Source: Acinetobacter brisouii (GTDB lineage: Bacteria; Pseudomonadota; Gammaproteobacteria; Pseudomonadales; Moraxellaceae). Taken from it: 33,289 bases of DNA. The DNA lies in assembly GCF_008993995.1 (NCBI RefSeq), contig NZ_BKNN01000032.1, positions 1-33,289 of the forward strand, in the 5' to 3' direction. Below are positions 9,927 to 17,749 of this stretch, piece after piece (within the stretch, counting starts at the first letter, position 1; each line of letters opens with the position of its first letter). The position numbers and the translations under genes were made by a program. The notes under the pieces were generated by a model. It had not been told where the DNA came from, searched no databases, and was given only the letters and a program-made list of their open reading frames with translations.

Positions 9927-9954
9927 ATTTTATGTAAGCATGTTGATCGCACAA
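9927..9954 (-). promoter_or_regulatory. Candidate sigma-70 promoter of mltD
   Basis: On the minus strand, TTGTGC (9949-9954) and TAAAAT (9927-9932) are separated by 16 bases, about 50 bases upstream of the mltD ATG. It sits in the divergent region shared with rnhA-dnaQ. Assigned by eye only. Confidence 0.45.
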
Positions 9955-10085
9955 GGCTTTATGCTACGCTGATCTTCATATAAATGTTACAAGAAATTAA
10001 AAAATGCTCAGCCATTACTGAATATGACTATTTTGCGGGTTAGAATACTGTACTTTTACACTTTACTGAGTTTGGGTTTTGTATC

Positions 10086-11423
10086 ATGTCAGACACAATC
10101 ACACTTTACGTCGACGGCGCCTGCCGTGGTAATCCCGGTTTAGGTGGTTGGGGGGCATATATTCTCACAGAAAATGCCAAACACGAACTTTGTGGCGGAG
10201 AACCCAACACCACCAATAATCGCATGGAGCTGACTGCTGCCATTGAAGGGATTTTATTTTGCCCACACACAGCCAAGCTGATTATTTGGACTGACTCTAA
10301 CTATGTCAAACAAGGCATTACCGAATGGATTCATGGCTGGAAAAAGAAAGACTGGAAAGGAGTCAAAAATCCAGATTTATGGCAAAAACTAGATCAAGTT
10401 TGCCAAGGTCGTGAAATTGAGTGGAACTGGATTAAAGGACATGCTGGACATGCTGGCAATGAAAAAGCAGATCAACTGGCCAATCGTGGTGCAGATCAAA
10501 TACAGGCGCAACTTAAAAATTCTCCTATGCAAGATATAAAAAAGCCCCAAGCAAAGAGCAGTGACTGGCTGCTCGATGACCCCTTCGGTTTAGATTTCGA
10601 TGCAGATGATGAACAGACAGATAGCATTGAGAACATAGAAAGTGAATCTGAAAAGCCAGCGCCAAATTCTGCGCCTTCTTCAGTACATCCACAGATTAAA
10701 ATTACGCCTGCTACACTGGAACAGCATGGACAAAGACAACTGATTCTCGATACAGAAACCACTGGTTTTTATTATCAGGACGGCGATCGAATCATTGAAG
10801 TTGGTGCGATTGAGATGATCAATCGTAAACTGACAGGCAGTTCAATTCATATTTATATCAACCCTGAAAAACCTGTAGGTGATTCGGTACAAGTCCACGG
10901 TATCACCGATGAGTTTTTAACAGATAAGCCGAAATATGCCGAAATTGCACAAGTGCTGTTTGACTATCTCAAAGGTGGGGAAATTATTGCACATAATGCA
11001 AGCTTCGATATGAACTTCCTCAATATGGAGTTCCAACGTGTTGGACTCGGTGCTTTATCTGATGTCTGTAGCGTCATCGACACCCTTGCTCTGGCAAAAA
11101 GTAAACACCCTGGTCAAAAAAATTCTTTAGACGCCTTAGTGCGACGTTATGAAATCCCTGCACGAGACCGTACTTTCCACGGTGCATTACTTGATGCCGA
11201 GATTTTATCAGATGTTTATTTAGCCATGACAGGTGGGCAAGTCAGTTTTGACATGGATGCCCTATCACAAAATGATCAACAAAATGATACCTCTATTCGT
11301 CGGGTACAATTCGATGTTACGCTTCCTGTGATTTTACCTTCCGCGGAAGAAAATGAAGCACATGAGAACTGGGTCAAACAATATCAGGAAAAAAATGGGG
11401 AACCCTGTTTGTTTGCCAAATAA
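10086..11423 (+). CDS. dnaQ: RNase HI fused to DNA polymerase III epsilon subunit (DnaQ)
   Basis: A 445-residue two-enzyme fusion. Residues 1-~150 are RNase HI, which removes RNA from RNA:DNA hybrids. Its catalytic set D10, E48, D70 and D129, plus H119, is complete. A linker rich in Asp, Glu, Ser and Pro follows at ~150-215. Residues ~216 onward are the 3'-5' proofreading exonuclease: D222/E224 in 'LDTETTGF', H365 and D370 in 'FHGALLDAEIL'. The C-terminus keeps 'GGQVSFDM', matching the beta-clamp-binding stretch of epsilon, and an end like the segment of epsilon that binds the alpha subunit. In E. coli the two genes are separate and divergent. No stop or frameshift divides the domains, so the fusion looks real. 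It is divergent from mltD. Confidence 0.93.
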   Translation: MSDTITLYVDGACRGNPGLGGWGAYILTENAKHELCGGEPNTTNNRMELTAAIEGILFCPHTAKLIIWTDSNYVKQGITEWIHGWKKKDWKGVKNPDLWQKLDQVCQGREIEWNWIKGHAGHAGNEKADQLANRGADQIQAQLKNSPMQDIKKPQAKSSDWLLDDPFGLDFDADDEQTDSIENIESESEKPAPNSAPSSVHPQIKITPATLEQHGQRQLILDTETTGFYYQDGDRIIEVGAIEMINRKLTGSSIHIYINPEKPVGDSVQVHGITDEFLTDKPKYAEIAQVLFDYLKGGEIIAHNASFDMNFLNMEFQRVGLGALSDVCSVIDTLALAKSKHPGQKNSLDALVRRYEIPARDRTFHGALLDAEILSDVYLAMTGGQVSFDMDALSQNDQQNDTSIRRVQFDVTLPVILPSAEENEAHENWVKQYQEKNGEPCLFAK

Positions 11424-11456
11424 ATTACAGTTTTCATGAAGGGAAGCTCTTTTACC

Positions 11457-11498
11457 GCCACTGATTTTAGTTATATTATTGTAAATAGCATCAGTGGC
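11457..11498. repeat. Nine-base inverted repeat between dnaQ and fimL
   Basis: GCCACTGAT (11457-11465) and ATCAGTGGC (11490-11498) are perfect inverted repeats with a 24-base AT-rich centre. There is no T run, so it is a poor terminator. It could be an operator or a cruciform-prone site upstream of fimL (start 11552). Confidence 0.4.
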
Positions 11499-11551
11499 TT
11501 AAATTCTCACTGCGACAAGACACAGCATAATTAAAGGACAGGTGCAGATTT

Positions 11552-13198
11552 ATGTCTTACCAAACCTCGATTCATTTTGATCCAACCGCGTTATTAATTA
11601 TAAAAAATGAGGTTGACAATTCAATTAAACTTGTTGAGTCTGCGGTCGCAACATTGGTTGAAGAGCAGCAACTCCCGTTTGGAATTGATGATGCGTTGTT
11701 ACAGCTTGAACAATGTTCGCAAATTTTATTGCTGATCGATCAACCTGATATTGCCAAAATTGCTCAATATAGTGCTGAACTCATGCGTAAAATCATGAGC
11801 AATCCACAACAGATTATTACCAGTGATATTCAGCATCTCAGCGAAGGGATTACCACATTAAAGTGTTATATCGAATTTAGCTGTGTAAAAGAACTGAACA
11901 TTCCTCAATTTCTGCTACAAAGTCTCAATCAACTTGAAATCTCACTCAATAAACCATTGACGCGTGAAGGTAACCAAGTTGAACAACTTCTACAGACTTC
12001 ATCTGCTCAATTTAATCTACATCCACAGCCTGCTTTAGAAAAAAGTGAGCATATCCACCGATTATATAAACTGTGTTTATTTAAATTGATTCAACAAAAA
12101 ATTCAAAGAATTGATTTTGAAGGATTTAAACTTGTAGGTGCTTATATCGCAGGTTTATCTGAAAAAACGCAGAGTGAACTCTACTGGAATTTAGTTTCTA
12201 TTGTCTTTGAGCATCTTCAAAACAGCCTAGTTACTGAGCCTCGTTTACGCATTTTAATTAATCTTGAAACACAAATGGCGGCGTTTTTAAAACAACCATT
12301 GAGTTTCAGTGCATCACTTGAAGATCTCTCTGATATTTTATCGCTATGTATTACTCAAGATAACCATCACTCAGACTATTTACGTCAACAGCTCAATGTT
12401 GGTGATGAAATTTTGTCTGATTCAGAGCTCTATCTCTATCGTAAACAGCTCTTTGGCCCAGATCAGGAAACCATTCAAACCGTTTGTGATCTATTAAGCG
12501 ATGACATTACGATCTTGCGTAAAGATATCGAATTTAATTACACGACTTTTACTGAAGAACGTACCTCAGAAATCAAGCAGCAATTGGTCAATGTCTGCCA
12601 TACGCTGACTGTTTTGAACCAATCTGATATTAGTCAGCAACTTGCTGATCAGCTCAAACAGCTCAATAGCGCTCAAGATTTCCAAAACGAGCAGTTTACT
12701 CAGGCACTCATGAATAGTTTATTGACAGCGTTAAATGACTTAGGTTTACTGATTCGTCAATACCGTTCAAATCTGCTGCAATATCCAGTCAACAATGCCA
12801 ATATTGCACTTGATCGCCTCGATAATGCCTACAAAGTCTTGGTACATGAACTTAAAGCTTTGGTTGATCTTTCAAGTCAAAGCATGATTGCTTATGCGCA
12901 GTCCCATGAAAATACACTGCTTGAAAATCTTGCGAGCCAATTTAGAGAAATTGCAGGCGCAGTTTTATTCTTATTGCAGTATGATCCTCTTTATCAAGCA
13001 TTTATCAATTGTGCTGAGTTTATTGAAGAACAGGTTGAAGCAAATAAAGCGCTCGAAACCACAGAGATTCAACGTATTTTGGATGTCTGTGCCAGTGCGG
13101 ATATGTTGATTGAAACATTACATCAACATCATCCAATCATGTATCGGATGTTTGATGTTGCCTTTCATAGTAGCCAAAAATTAAAAAGTGTAGCCTAA
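11552..13198 (+). CDS. fimL: FimL-like twitching-motility regulator (ChpA N-terminus-like)
   Basis: A 548-residue, mostly helical protein without signal peptide or membrane segment. Its start ('IKNEVDNSIKLVESAVATLV', then 'EQCSQILLLIDQPDIAKIAQ') resembles the N-terminal Hpt-like region of ChpA/PilL and the stand-alone protein FimL. In Pseudomonas, FimL promotes type IV pilus assembly and cAMP/Vfr signalling, linking the pole to the Chp system. The gene order supports the call: as I recall, fimL directly precedes nudC in P. aeruginosa as here. The ATG at 11552 has GGACAGG upstream. Its stop overlaps the nudC ATG (TAATG), so the two are probably translated together. Not verified by alignment. 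Confidence 0.7.
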   Translation: MSYQTSIHFDPTALLIIKNEVDNSIKLVESAVATLVEEQQLPFGIDDALLQLEQCSQILLLIDQPDIAKIAQYSAELMRKIMSNPQQIITSDIQHLSEGITTLKCYIEFSCVKELNIPQFLLQSLNQLEISLNKPLTREGNQVEQLLQTSSAQFNLHPQPALEKSEHIHRLYKLCLFKLIQQKIQRIDFEGFKLVGAYIAGLSEKTQSELYWNLVSIVFEHLQNSLVTEPRLRILINLETQMAAFLKQPLSFSASLEDLSDILSLCITQDNHHSDYLRQQLNVGDEILSDSELYLYRKQLFGPDQETIQTVCDLLSDDITILRKDIEFNYTTFTEERTSEIKQQLVNVCHTLTVLNQSDISQQLADQLKQLNSAQDFQNEQFTQALMNSLLTALNDLGLLIRQYRSNLLQYPVNNANIALDRLDNAYKVLVHELKALVDLSSQSMIAYAQSHENTLLENLASQFREIAGAVLFLLQYDPLYQAFINCAEFIEEQVEANKALETTEIQRILDVCASADMLIETLHQHHPIMYRMFDVAFHSSQKLKSVA

Positions 13199-13944
13199 TG
13201 TCAAAATTATCACTTGCATATATCTTTCAAAACCAACAGTTGTTAGTCGACCAAAATCTACAGCTTCCAAAAGTTGAGAAATTGGCAAGTGATTTAATAT
13301 TTCGCTCGGGTGATCAAGTGATTGCCCGAGATTTAAAAGAAGATGAGACGATTCCTGAAGGTTTACAACTTATTCCAATTCGTCAGTTGATTACCCAGTG
13401 GTCAACACATGAATTTGAACAGGCAAGCCGTGCCATGCAACTGCTTGAATGGCGCAGAAATCATCGTTTCTGTAGCCACTGTGGCGAAAAAACCCATGCG
13501 CATGCAACTGAATACTGTATGGTCTGCCCTGCTTGTGGTTATCATCAATACCCACGTATTCAACCGTGTGTCATCACTATTATTACCAAAGGCGCTGACC
13601 AACTTCTACTCGCGAAATCAGTTCGCCAAAAGACCATGTACGGTTTAATTGCAGGTTTTGTTGAGGTCGGTGAGACCTTAGAGCAAGCTGTTGCCCGCGA
13701 GACTTTGGAAGAAGTGGGCGTAACAGTCAAAAATGTCCGTTACTTATCGAGTCAGCCTTGGCCATTTCCAAGTAACCTCATGTTGGCCTTTCATGCCGAA
13801 TATGACAGTGGCGAAATTCAACTCCAAGAAGAAGAAATTCAGGATGCTCAATTTTTCCATTTTGAGGAGCTTCCTGAGATTCCACATGAAGGCAGTATTG
13901 CTCACCGTATGATTATGCATATTACCCAAGGGCAAGCACTTTAA
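13198..13944 (+). CDS. nudC: NADH pyrophosphatase / NAD-cap RNA hydrolase NudC
   Basis: Hydrolyses NAD(H) to NMN(H) plus AMP and removes 5' NAD caps from RNA in the cytoplasm. The 248-residue product has the NudC-type zinc ribbon: FCSHC, then the second Cys pair in 'CPACGYHQYPR'. The Nudix box starts GFVEVGETLEQ and continues to RETLEEVGV, with the catalytic glutamates present. The NudC-specific array 'SQPWPFPSN' follows, which separates it from other Nudix enzymes. The ATG overlaps the fimL stop by one base. The stop abuts the stop of the convergent hydrolase gene with no spacer and no terminator-like stem. Confidence 0.93.
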   Translation: MSKLSLAYIFQNQQLLVDQNLQLPKVEKLASDLIFRSGDQVIARDLKEDETIPEGLQLIPIRQLITQWSTHEFEQASRAMQLLEWRRNHRFCSHCGEKTHAHATEYCMVCPACGYHQYPRIQPCVITIITKGADQLLLAKSVRQKTMYGLIAGFVEVGETLEQAVARETLEEVGVTVKNVRYLSSQPWPFPSNLMLAFHAEYDSGEIQLQEEEIQDAQFFHFEELPEIPHEGSIAHRMIMHITQGQAL

Positions 13945-14829
13945 TTAGTTTGGTGGGAAGAGTTGGTTCAGTTGCTTTAAGATCACCGCTTTGGTCTGAA
14001 AATAGCGACTAAACCAGCTTGATAATGTGGCAATAATCGTGATATGTCCCGTCCGTGGAATCACAAAAACCTCACTATGATTGCCGACTTCATTTAAACG
14101 GCGATGCATGTCATAAGTATTATAATCACTCACCAAATTATCAGCCTCAGCCAATAATAAAATGTGGCGAATTGAGTTTGGTTCCACAAAATAGTATGGC
14201 ATTACCTCTTGATAAGGGACTTGGATATTAAAGGCAGGTTCTGCATACTGATCACCTTTATAATCAAAATGATATGGTCCTGCTATTCCAACGACAGCAC
14301 GAATCCCTGATCGACAAGCCAAATCATAAGGTTGTGGTGAATACAACGCAGACATCACATTAAAACTGCCTGCTGAGTGACCGATTAACACTAAGTTATT
14401 TGTTGAAATTTTCAGATCAGTCTGCTGTTCATGCAAATAATTAAGTGCCAAAATCAAATCATCAATATAACTTGGAAAAATGTATTCAGGCGCGAGATGA
14501 TAATTTAAGATCACCACATCAAAGCCTTCTTTAGTAAAGCTTTCTGCCAAAAAAACATAATCTTCTTTACTGCCATGCGCCCAAGAACCACCATGCACAA
14601 AAACCACGAGGGGGCGACTTGATCTCGGAGATTTACTCCGATAAACATCCAAGCGCTGGCGCGCTTTTAACCCATACGCTACATGGGAATTCAATTCAAA
14701 ACTTTTACGTGATGTGCAACGATTCAGCGTTTGACTGGCAATATCATAAAAACGAAAATCAGCCAGTTTTTGCTTACTCTGGCTGATGATACGTTGCAAT
14801 ATTTCATGGGGTTGAGTATTACGAAACAT
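13945..14829 (-). CDS. Alpha/beta hydrolase (esterase/lipase-like)
   Basis: A 294-residue serine hydrolase of the hormone-sensitive-lipase/BD-FAE-like type. The oxyanion-hole motif is 'VVFVHGGSWAHGS', the nucleophile elbow 'GHSAG', a likely acid Asp lies in 'LLLAEADNLVSD', and the catalytic His in 'PRTGHITII'. The triad therefore appears complete. No signal peptide is visible, so it should be cytoplasmic. It lies seven bases after the BON-domain lipoprotein gene on the same strand and is probably co-transcribed with it. The natural substrate cannot be deduced. Confidence 0.82.
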   Translation of the reverse strand: MFRNTQPHEILQRIISQSKQKLADFRFYDIASQTLNRCTSRKSFELNSHVAYGLKARQRLDVYRSKSPRSSRPLVVFVHGGSWAHGSKEDYVFLAESFTKEGFDVVILNYHLAPEYIFPSYIDDLILALNYLHEQQTDLKISTNNLVLIGHSAGSFNVMSALYSPQPYDLACRSGIRAVVGIAGPYHFDYKGDQYAEPAFNIQVPYQEVMPYYFVEPNSIRHILLLAEADNLVSDYNTYDMHRRLNEVGNHSEVFVIPRTGHITIIATLSSWFSRYFQTKAVILKQLNQLFPPN

Positions 14830-14836
14830 AAATCAA

Positions 14837-15505
14837 CTATTGGTCTGTATAAGGTGTTGCTGTCGCTGTGGAAGGAGAAACTGTGTTTGAATCTACTGCA
14901 ACAGGTGTCTGCACCGTTGGTGTTGGATTGGATGGGTCAATATTATCAATTAATGTCACAATTTTGGTCACATCTCCTACACGAGATAATACGCCATTTA
15001 AATCAGCAATTTCGCCATTATTTAAACGCCCCATGACATAAAGCACGCCACCTTCAGTATGAACCAAGACCTTACTATCTGAAATAACGGGAGATTTAGC
15101 AATTAACCCACGTGTATTTGCTGTCACAGTTGCGTCTTGCATAATTGTGGCATAGCTAATTTGATCGCCTACAGTAATATAATTATGCACGGATTTGACA
15201 TCGCTCATAGCTCTGACATTGTCCTCAGCAAGCTGTCTCAAATGTGCATCGGGCACCTCACCTGTCAGCAAAACACTGCTATGGAAACTCTTGATATTGA
15301 CACGTGACTGTCGAAAACGAGAATCTAATTTATAAAGATTAATCAGTGCAGTACGCTCAATTGATTTATCAATTACAATTTGACCTAAAGAACGCGCACC
15401 ACTTTCGGTTCCCACAGGCGTTGTACCTGTTCCCCCTGAAATAAAACTTGCACAACCTGATAAACTTGCAGCACACAACAATGCCAATACAATACGCTTA
15501 GACAC
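14837..15505 (-). CDS. dolP: Dual BON-domain outer-membrane lipoprotein (DolP/YraP-like)
   Basis: A 222-residue lipoprotein with leader 'MSKRIVLALLCAASLSGC' and a good lipobox (LSGC, Cys18). Two BON domains follow: about residues 45-115 ('ALINLYKLDSRFRQ...VLLTGEVPD...VHNYI') and 120-195 ('TVTANTRGLI...VLVHTEGGVLYVMG...KIVTLI'). The tail is Thr/Pro/Val-rich. In E. coli DolP binds anionic phospholipid in the inner leaflet of the outer membrane and supports envelope integrity and septal amidase control. The start is GTG with a strong AAGGAG nine bases upstream. Its place between yraN and the hydrolase, divergent from rsmI, mirrors E. coli yraL-yraM-yraN-diaA-dolP, but lpoA and diaA are absent here. 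Confidence 0.85.
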   Translation of the reverse strand: MSKRIVLALLCAASLSGCASFISGGTGTTPVGTESGARSLGQIVIDKSIERTALINLYKLDSRFRQSRVNIKSFHSSVLLTGEVPDAHLRQLAEDNVRAMSDVKSVHNYITVGDQISYATIMQDATVTANTRGLIAKSPVISDSKVLVHTEGGVLYVMGRLNNGEIADLNGVLSRVGDVTKIVTLIDNIDPSNPTPTVQTPVAVDSNTVSPSTATATPYTDQ

Positions 15506-15584
15506 TCAGAAAAACTCCTTCGTTGCTATTTTCTTCTATATTTCAATAATCTGCTTCACAATCTCGATACAGCTTAAAGAACTC

Positions 15585-15986
15585 TCAATCCAAAGTAAAT
15601 GCACCTTCAATCCAGTCCAAATCATAAGTGAGCTGAGAAAAATCTTGCTGTAGCATTTTTGCAATTTGTTGATGTACTTGGATACAAATCACATCAAAAC
15701 GACAGGAAAATTGCTGATAAAACTCATGCTGTTGTAAGAAATACATCGCTGTACGAATTAATTTACGCTGTTTGGCTTCAATCACACTTTCAGCAGCACA
15801 ACCAAAACGATCTGAAGCACGTGCCTTAACTTCAACAAAAATCACTGTATCCTGCTTGACCGCAATCAAATCCAATTCACCATAGCGGCAGCAGTAATTA
15901 CTTGCCAAGATTTGAAAGCCAGCCATGATGAGATGTGTAGCCGCTTGTTGCTCTGCCCAAATCCCCAAAGCATTACTATTTTTCAT
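15585..15986 (-). CDS. yraN: UPF0102 / YraN-family endonuclease-like protein
   Basis: A 133-residue protein with the restriction-endonuclease-like fold of the YraN family. Seen are an early Glu in 'GIWAEQQAA', 'RYGELDLIA' supplying Glu/Asp, and 'VIFVEVKAR' with the E-x-K core, so the putative PD-(D/E)XK active site is intact. Its physiological role is unsettled; a link to DNA processing or uptake has been proposed for relatives. It is divergent from rsmI, the usual neighbour, and about 80 bases upstream of the DolP-like gene, so the two may share a transcript. Confidence 0.88.
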   Translation of the reverse strand: MKNSNALGIWAEQQAATHLIMAGFQILASNYCCRYGELDLIAVKQDTVIFVEVKARASDRFGCAAESVIEAKQRKLIRTAMYFLQQHEFYQQFSCRFDVICIQVHQQIAKMLQQDFSQLTYDLDWIEGAFTLD

Positions 15987-16079
15987 ACGACATACTCGAC
16001 TCGACCTAGCACAGTGACTCAGATTGCATGAAAATCAGGTACACTAGACGCTTTAATTGATTGCCTGTTGGAGAATGAA

Positions 16080-16934
16080 ATGAGTGCTCAGTTATTTGTT
16101 GTTGCTACCCCAATTGGACACTTAGATGACATGACCTTTCGTGCAATTCAAGTTCTAAAGTCAGTCAGCCTGATTGCTGCTGAAGATACTCGCCAATCGG
16201 CACAATTGCTCAAACATTTTAATATTGAGACACCGCTTACTGCCTGTCATGATCATAACGAAGCCAATAAAATTCATCAACTCATTGAAAAACTAAAAAA
16301 TGGTGAAAATCTTGCGCTGATTAGCGATGCAGGAACGCCACTGATTAGCGATCCAGGTTTTAAATTGGTTCGTGCTGCTCAAGAACACGGTATCCGTGTA
16401 ACGCCTGTGCCTGGAGCTTGCGCAGCAATTGCAGCGCTTAGTGCAGTGGGTTTACCAAGTGACCGTTTTAGCTTTGAAGGTTTTTTACCCTCTAAGTCTT
16501 CACAGCGTTTGATTCAGCTTGAAAAACTCAAAGATGAAACACAGACACTTATTTTTTATGAAGCACCACATCGTATTTTAGAATGCGTTAAAGACATGAG
16601 AGATGTATTTGGTGCAGAACGTGCGATTGGGTTTGCTCGCGAAATTACCAAGACTTTTGAAACCATTAAGAAAATGACGCTGGGTGAATTGGTTGAATTT
16701 ATTGAACGCGATCATAACCAGCAAAAAGGTGAAATTGTACTGGTGATTGGTGGAGCCGCGACTGAAAAAGATTTAAGCCAAGCCAAACTTGATGAATGGC
16801 TGAATCGCTTGCTACAAGACGTTTCAGTCAAAGCCGCTGCACAAATTGTGGCTGATCTGACAGGAATGAAAAAGAAAATTGCCTATCAGCGTGCTTTAGA
16901 ATTAACTCAAGCACAGGAAAACAGGTACATCTAA
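16080..16934 (+). CDS. rsmI: 16S rRNA 2'-O-methyltransferase RsmI (C1402)
   Basis: Methylates the 2'-OH of C1402 in 16S rRNA using SAM. The product is 284 residues in the tetrapyrrole-methylase fold. Visible signatures are 'VVATPIGHLDDMTFRA' (the family usually has Asn where His stands here), 'AEDTRQSAQLLKHF', 'SDAGTPLISDPG' and 'PVPGACAAIAALS', with 'FEGFLPSKSSQR' following. The ATG at 16080 is preceded by GGAG at six bases; an in-frame TTG four codons earlier overlaps that site and is rejected. Divergent from yraN, as in many gammaproteobacteria. Confidence 0.94.
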   Translation: MSAQLFVVATPIGHLDDMTFRAIQVLKSVSLIAAEDTRQSAQLLKHFNIETPLTACHDHNEANKIHQLIEKLKNGENLALISDAGTPLISDPGFKLVRAAQEHGIRVTPVPGACAAIAALSAVGLPSDRFSFEGFLPSKSSQRLIQLEKLKDETQTLIFYEAPHRILECVKDMRDVFGAERAIGFAREITKTFETIKKMTLGELVEFIERDHNQQKGEIVLVIGGAATEKDLSQAKLDEWLNRLLQDVSVKAAAQIVADLTGMKKKIAYQRALELTQAQENRYI

Positions 16935-17076
16935 ATCATCAAGACCAATCGAGTTTGATGATACACATAGCACAAGAACATTTGAATTTCTGAGTACAAA
17001 CTTTCATCTTGCAGCCTCCACCATTGCTGCAATTTATAAAGACCACTCTTTGTACCTGATAAAAAATGGCGAAAAT

Positions 17077-17104
17077 AAGAAGAAACTCCATTGAGATTCT
17101 TCTT
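17077..17104. terminator. Imperfect hairpin, likely bidirectional terminator
   Basis: AAGAAGAAACTC (17077-17088) and GAGATTCTTCTT (17093-17104) pair over 12 positions with one mismatch and a four-base loop, followed by T-rich sequence on both strands. It lies right after the small minus-strand gene stop (17112) and downstream of rsmI, so it could end both. The A-T content of the stem makes it weaker than the 6421 terminator. Confidence 0.55.
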
Positions 17105-17111
17105 TTGATAT

Positions 17112-17264
17112 TTATGGAGCAGCAGTGGCTTGCTTGTGCTCTTTAGATTGATGTCGCTCACGCTCTAACCCCATCAGTAAGCCACAACCGAGCGCTGCCG
17201 CCAAAACAGCAATCCAATCTTGGAAAGTGACTGTTTCATAAAAAGTATGTATCGTTAGACTCAT
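17112..17264 (-). CDS. 50-residue membrane protein resembling the MgtC/SapB N-terminus
   Basis: A short frame from ATG (17262-17264) to TAA (17112-17114), with GGA about nine bases upstream. It encodes MSLTIHTFYETVTFQDW, then a single hydrophobic segment (about residues 16-33, 'WIAVLAAALGCGLLMGL') that ends in ERERHQSK. The 'GLLxGLERER' pattern is what one sees at the first helix of MgtC/SapB-family membrane proteins, which normally continue for over 100 residues. Here it stops and a hairpin follows at once. It is either a genuine mini-protein or the stub of a decayed mgtC-like gene. Coding status is inferred from the motif, ribosome-binding site and flanking terminator. Confidence 0.5.
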   Translation of the reverse strand: MSLTIHTFYETVTFQDWIAVLAAALGCGLLMGLERERHQSKEHKQATAAP

Positions 17265-17316
17265 GGCACATCCATATTATTCTTATTGATAAAATGATTA
17301 TGATGGATTGCCCAAT

Positions 17317-17347
17317 AAAAAAGCACTAGATCAACTAGTGCTTTTTT
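17317..17347 (-). terminator. Rho-independent terminator after the SutA-like gene
   Basis: A perfect 13-base-pair stem (AAAAAAGCACTAG / CTAGTGCTTTTTT) with a five-base loop and T tracts on both strands. It lies 10 bases past the stop of the acidic 83-residue gene on the minus strand. Confidence 0.85.
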
Positions 17348-17356
17348 TAATTTGCT

Positions 17357-17608
17357 TTAGTCCTCAGCCGTTTCATCTGGTGGAACTTCTGTGATTTTTC
17401 CACCACGCGCAAGGAATGCAGCGATTTCATCTTCTAGTGCTTGGCGTTGCTTTTGTTTCGCCGTTACCGTCAAGGTTTCAGCTTCAGCAAGATCAACATC
17501 ACTGACATTTTCATCGGCATTACTTGCGCCTTTCTCTGCGGCTTTTGCTTCATCATCATCGACAATAGCATCATCTGCATCGTCGTAATTATTCATTTCA
17601 TCCATCAT
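17357..17608 (-). CDS. sutA: SutA-like acidic RNA-polymerase-associated protein
   Basis: An 83-residue, strongly acidic protein. The N-terminal half is an Asp/Glu/Ala tail (NNYDDADDAIVDDDEAKAA). The C-terminal part reads 'AKQKQRQALEDEIAAFLARG' followed by GKITEVPPDE. From memory this matches Pseudomonas SutA, where an acidic disordered tail is followed by 'AKQKERDAL...EEFLARGGKV.EV'. SutA binds RNA polymerase and raises rRNA and housekeeping transcription in slow-growing cells. The ATG at 17608 (or the adjacent one at 17605) is chosen because GGGGGAG lies six bases upstream; the in-frame TTG at 17623 overlaps that site. It is 141 bases after ubiI with its own terminator downstream. Confidence 0.7.
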   Translation of the reverse strand: MMDEMNNYDDADDAIVDDDEAKAAEKGASNADENVSDVDLAEAETLTVTAKQKQRQALEDEIAAFLARGGKITEVPPDETAED

Positions 17609-17749
17609 GACTAACTCCCCCAATTATGCTCTGCGTAAACTGTCATTGCAGCATTTAACGATTAGGGAGAAATGTATCAATCTATTTTGCAATCGCAAAG
17701 AGGGTAAATTAAAAAATTCTCAGTTTTTAGACAAAAAAACATCGGCCAG

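Noticed and set aside
16935-17111. Possible rnpB (RNase P RNA) next to rsmI, as in some gammaproteobacteria
   Set aside because: The gap is only 177 bases and none of the conserved RNase P core blocks is present.
16931-17161. A 76-residue minus-strand frame downstream of rsmI
   Set aside because: It crosses the hairpin at 17077-17104, has no family resemblance or ribosome-binding site, and overlaps the better-supported 50-residue frame.
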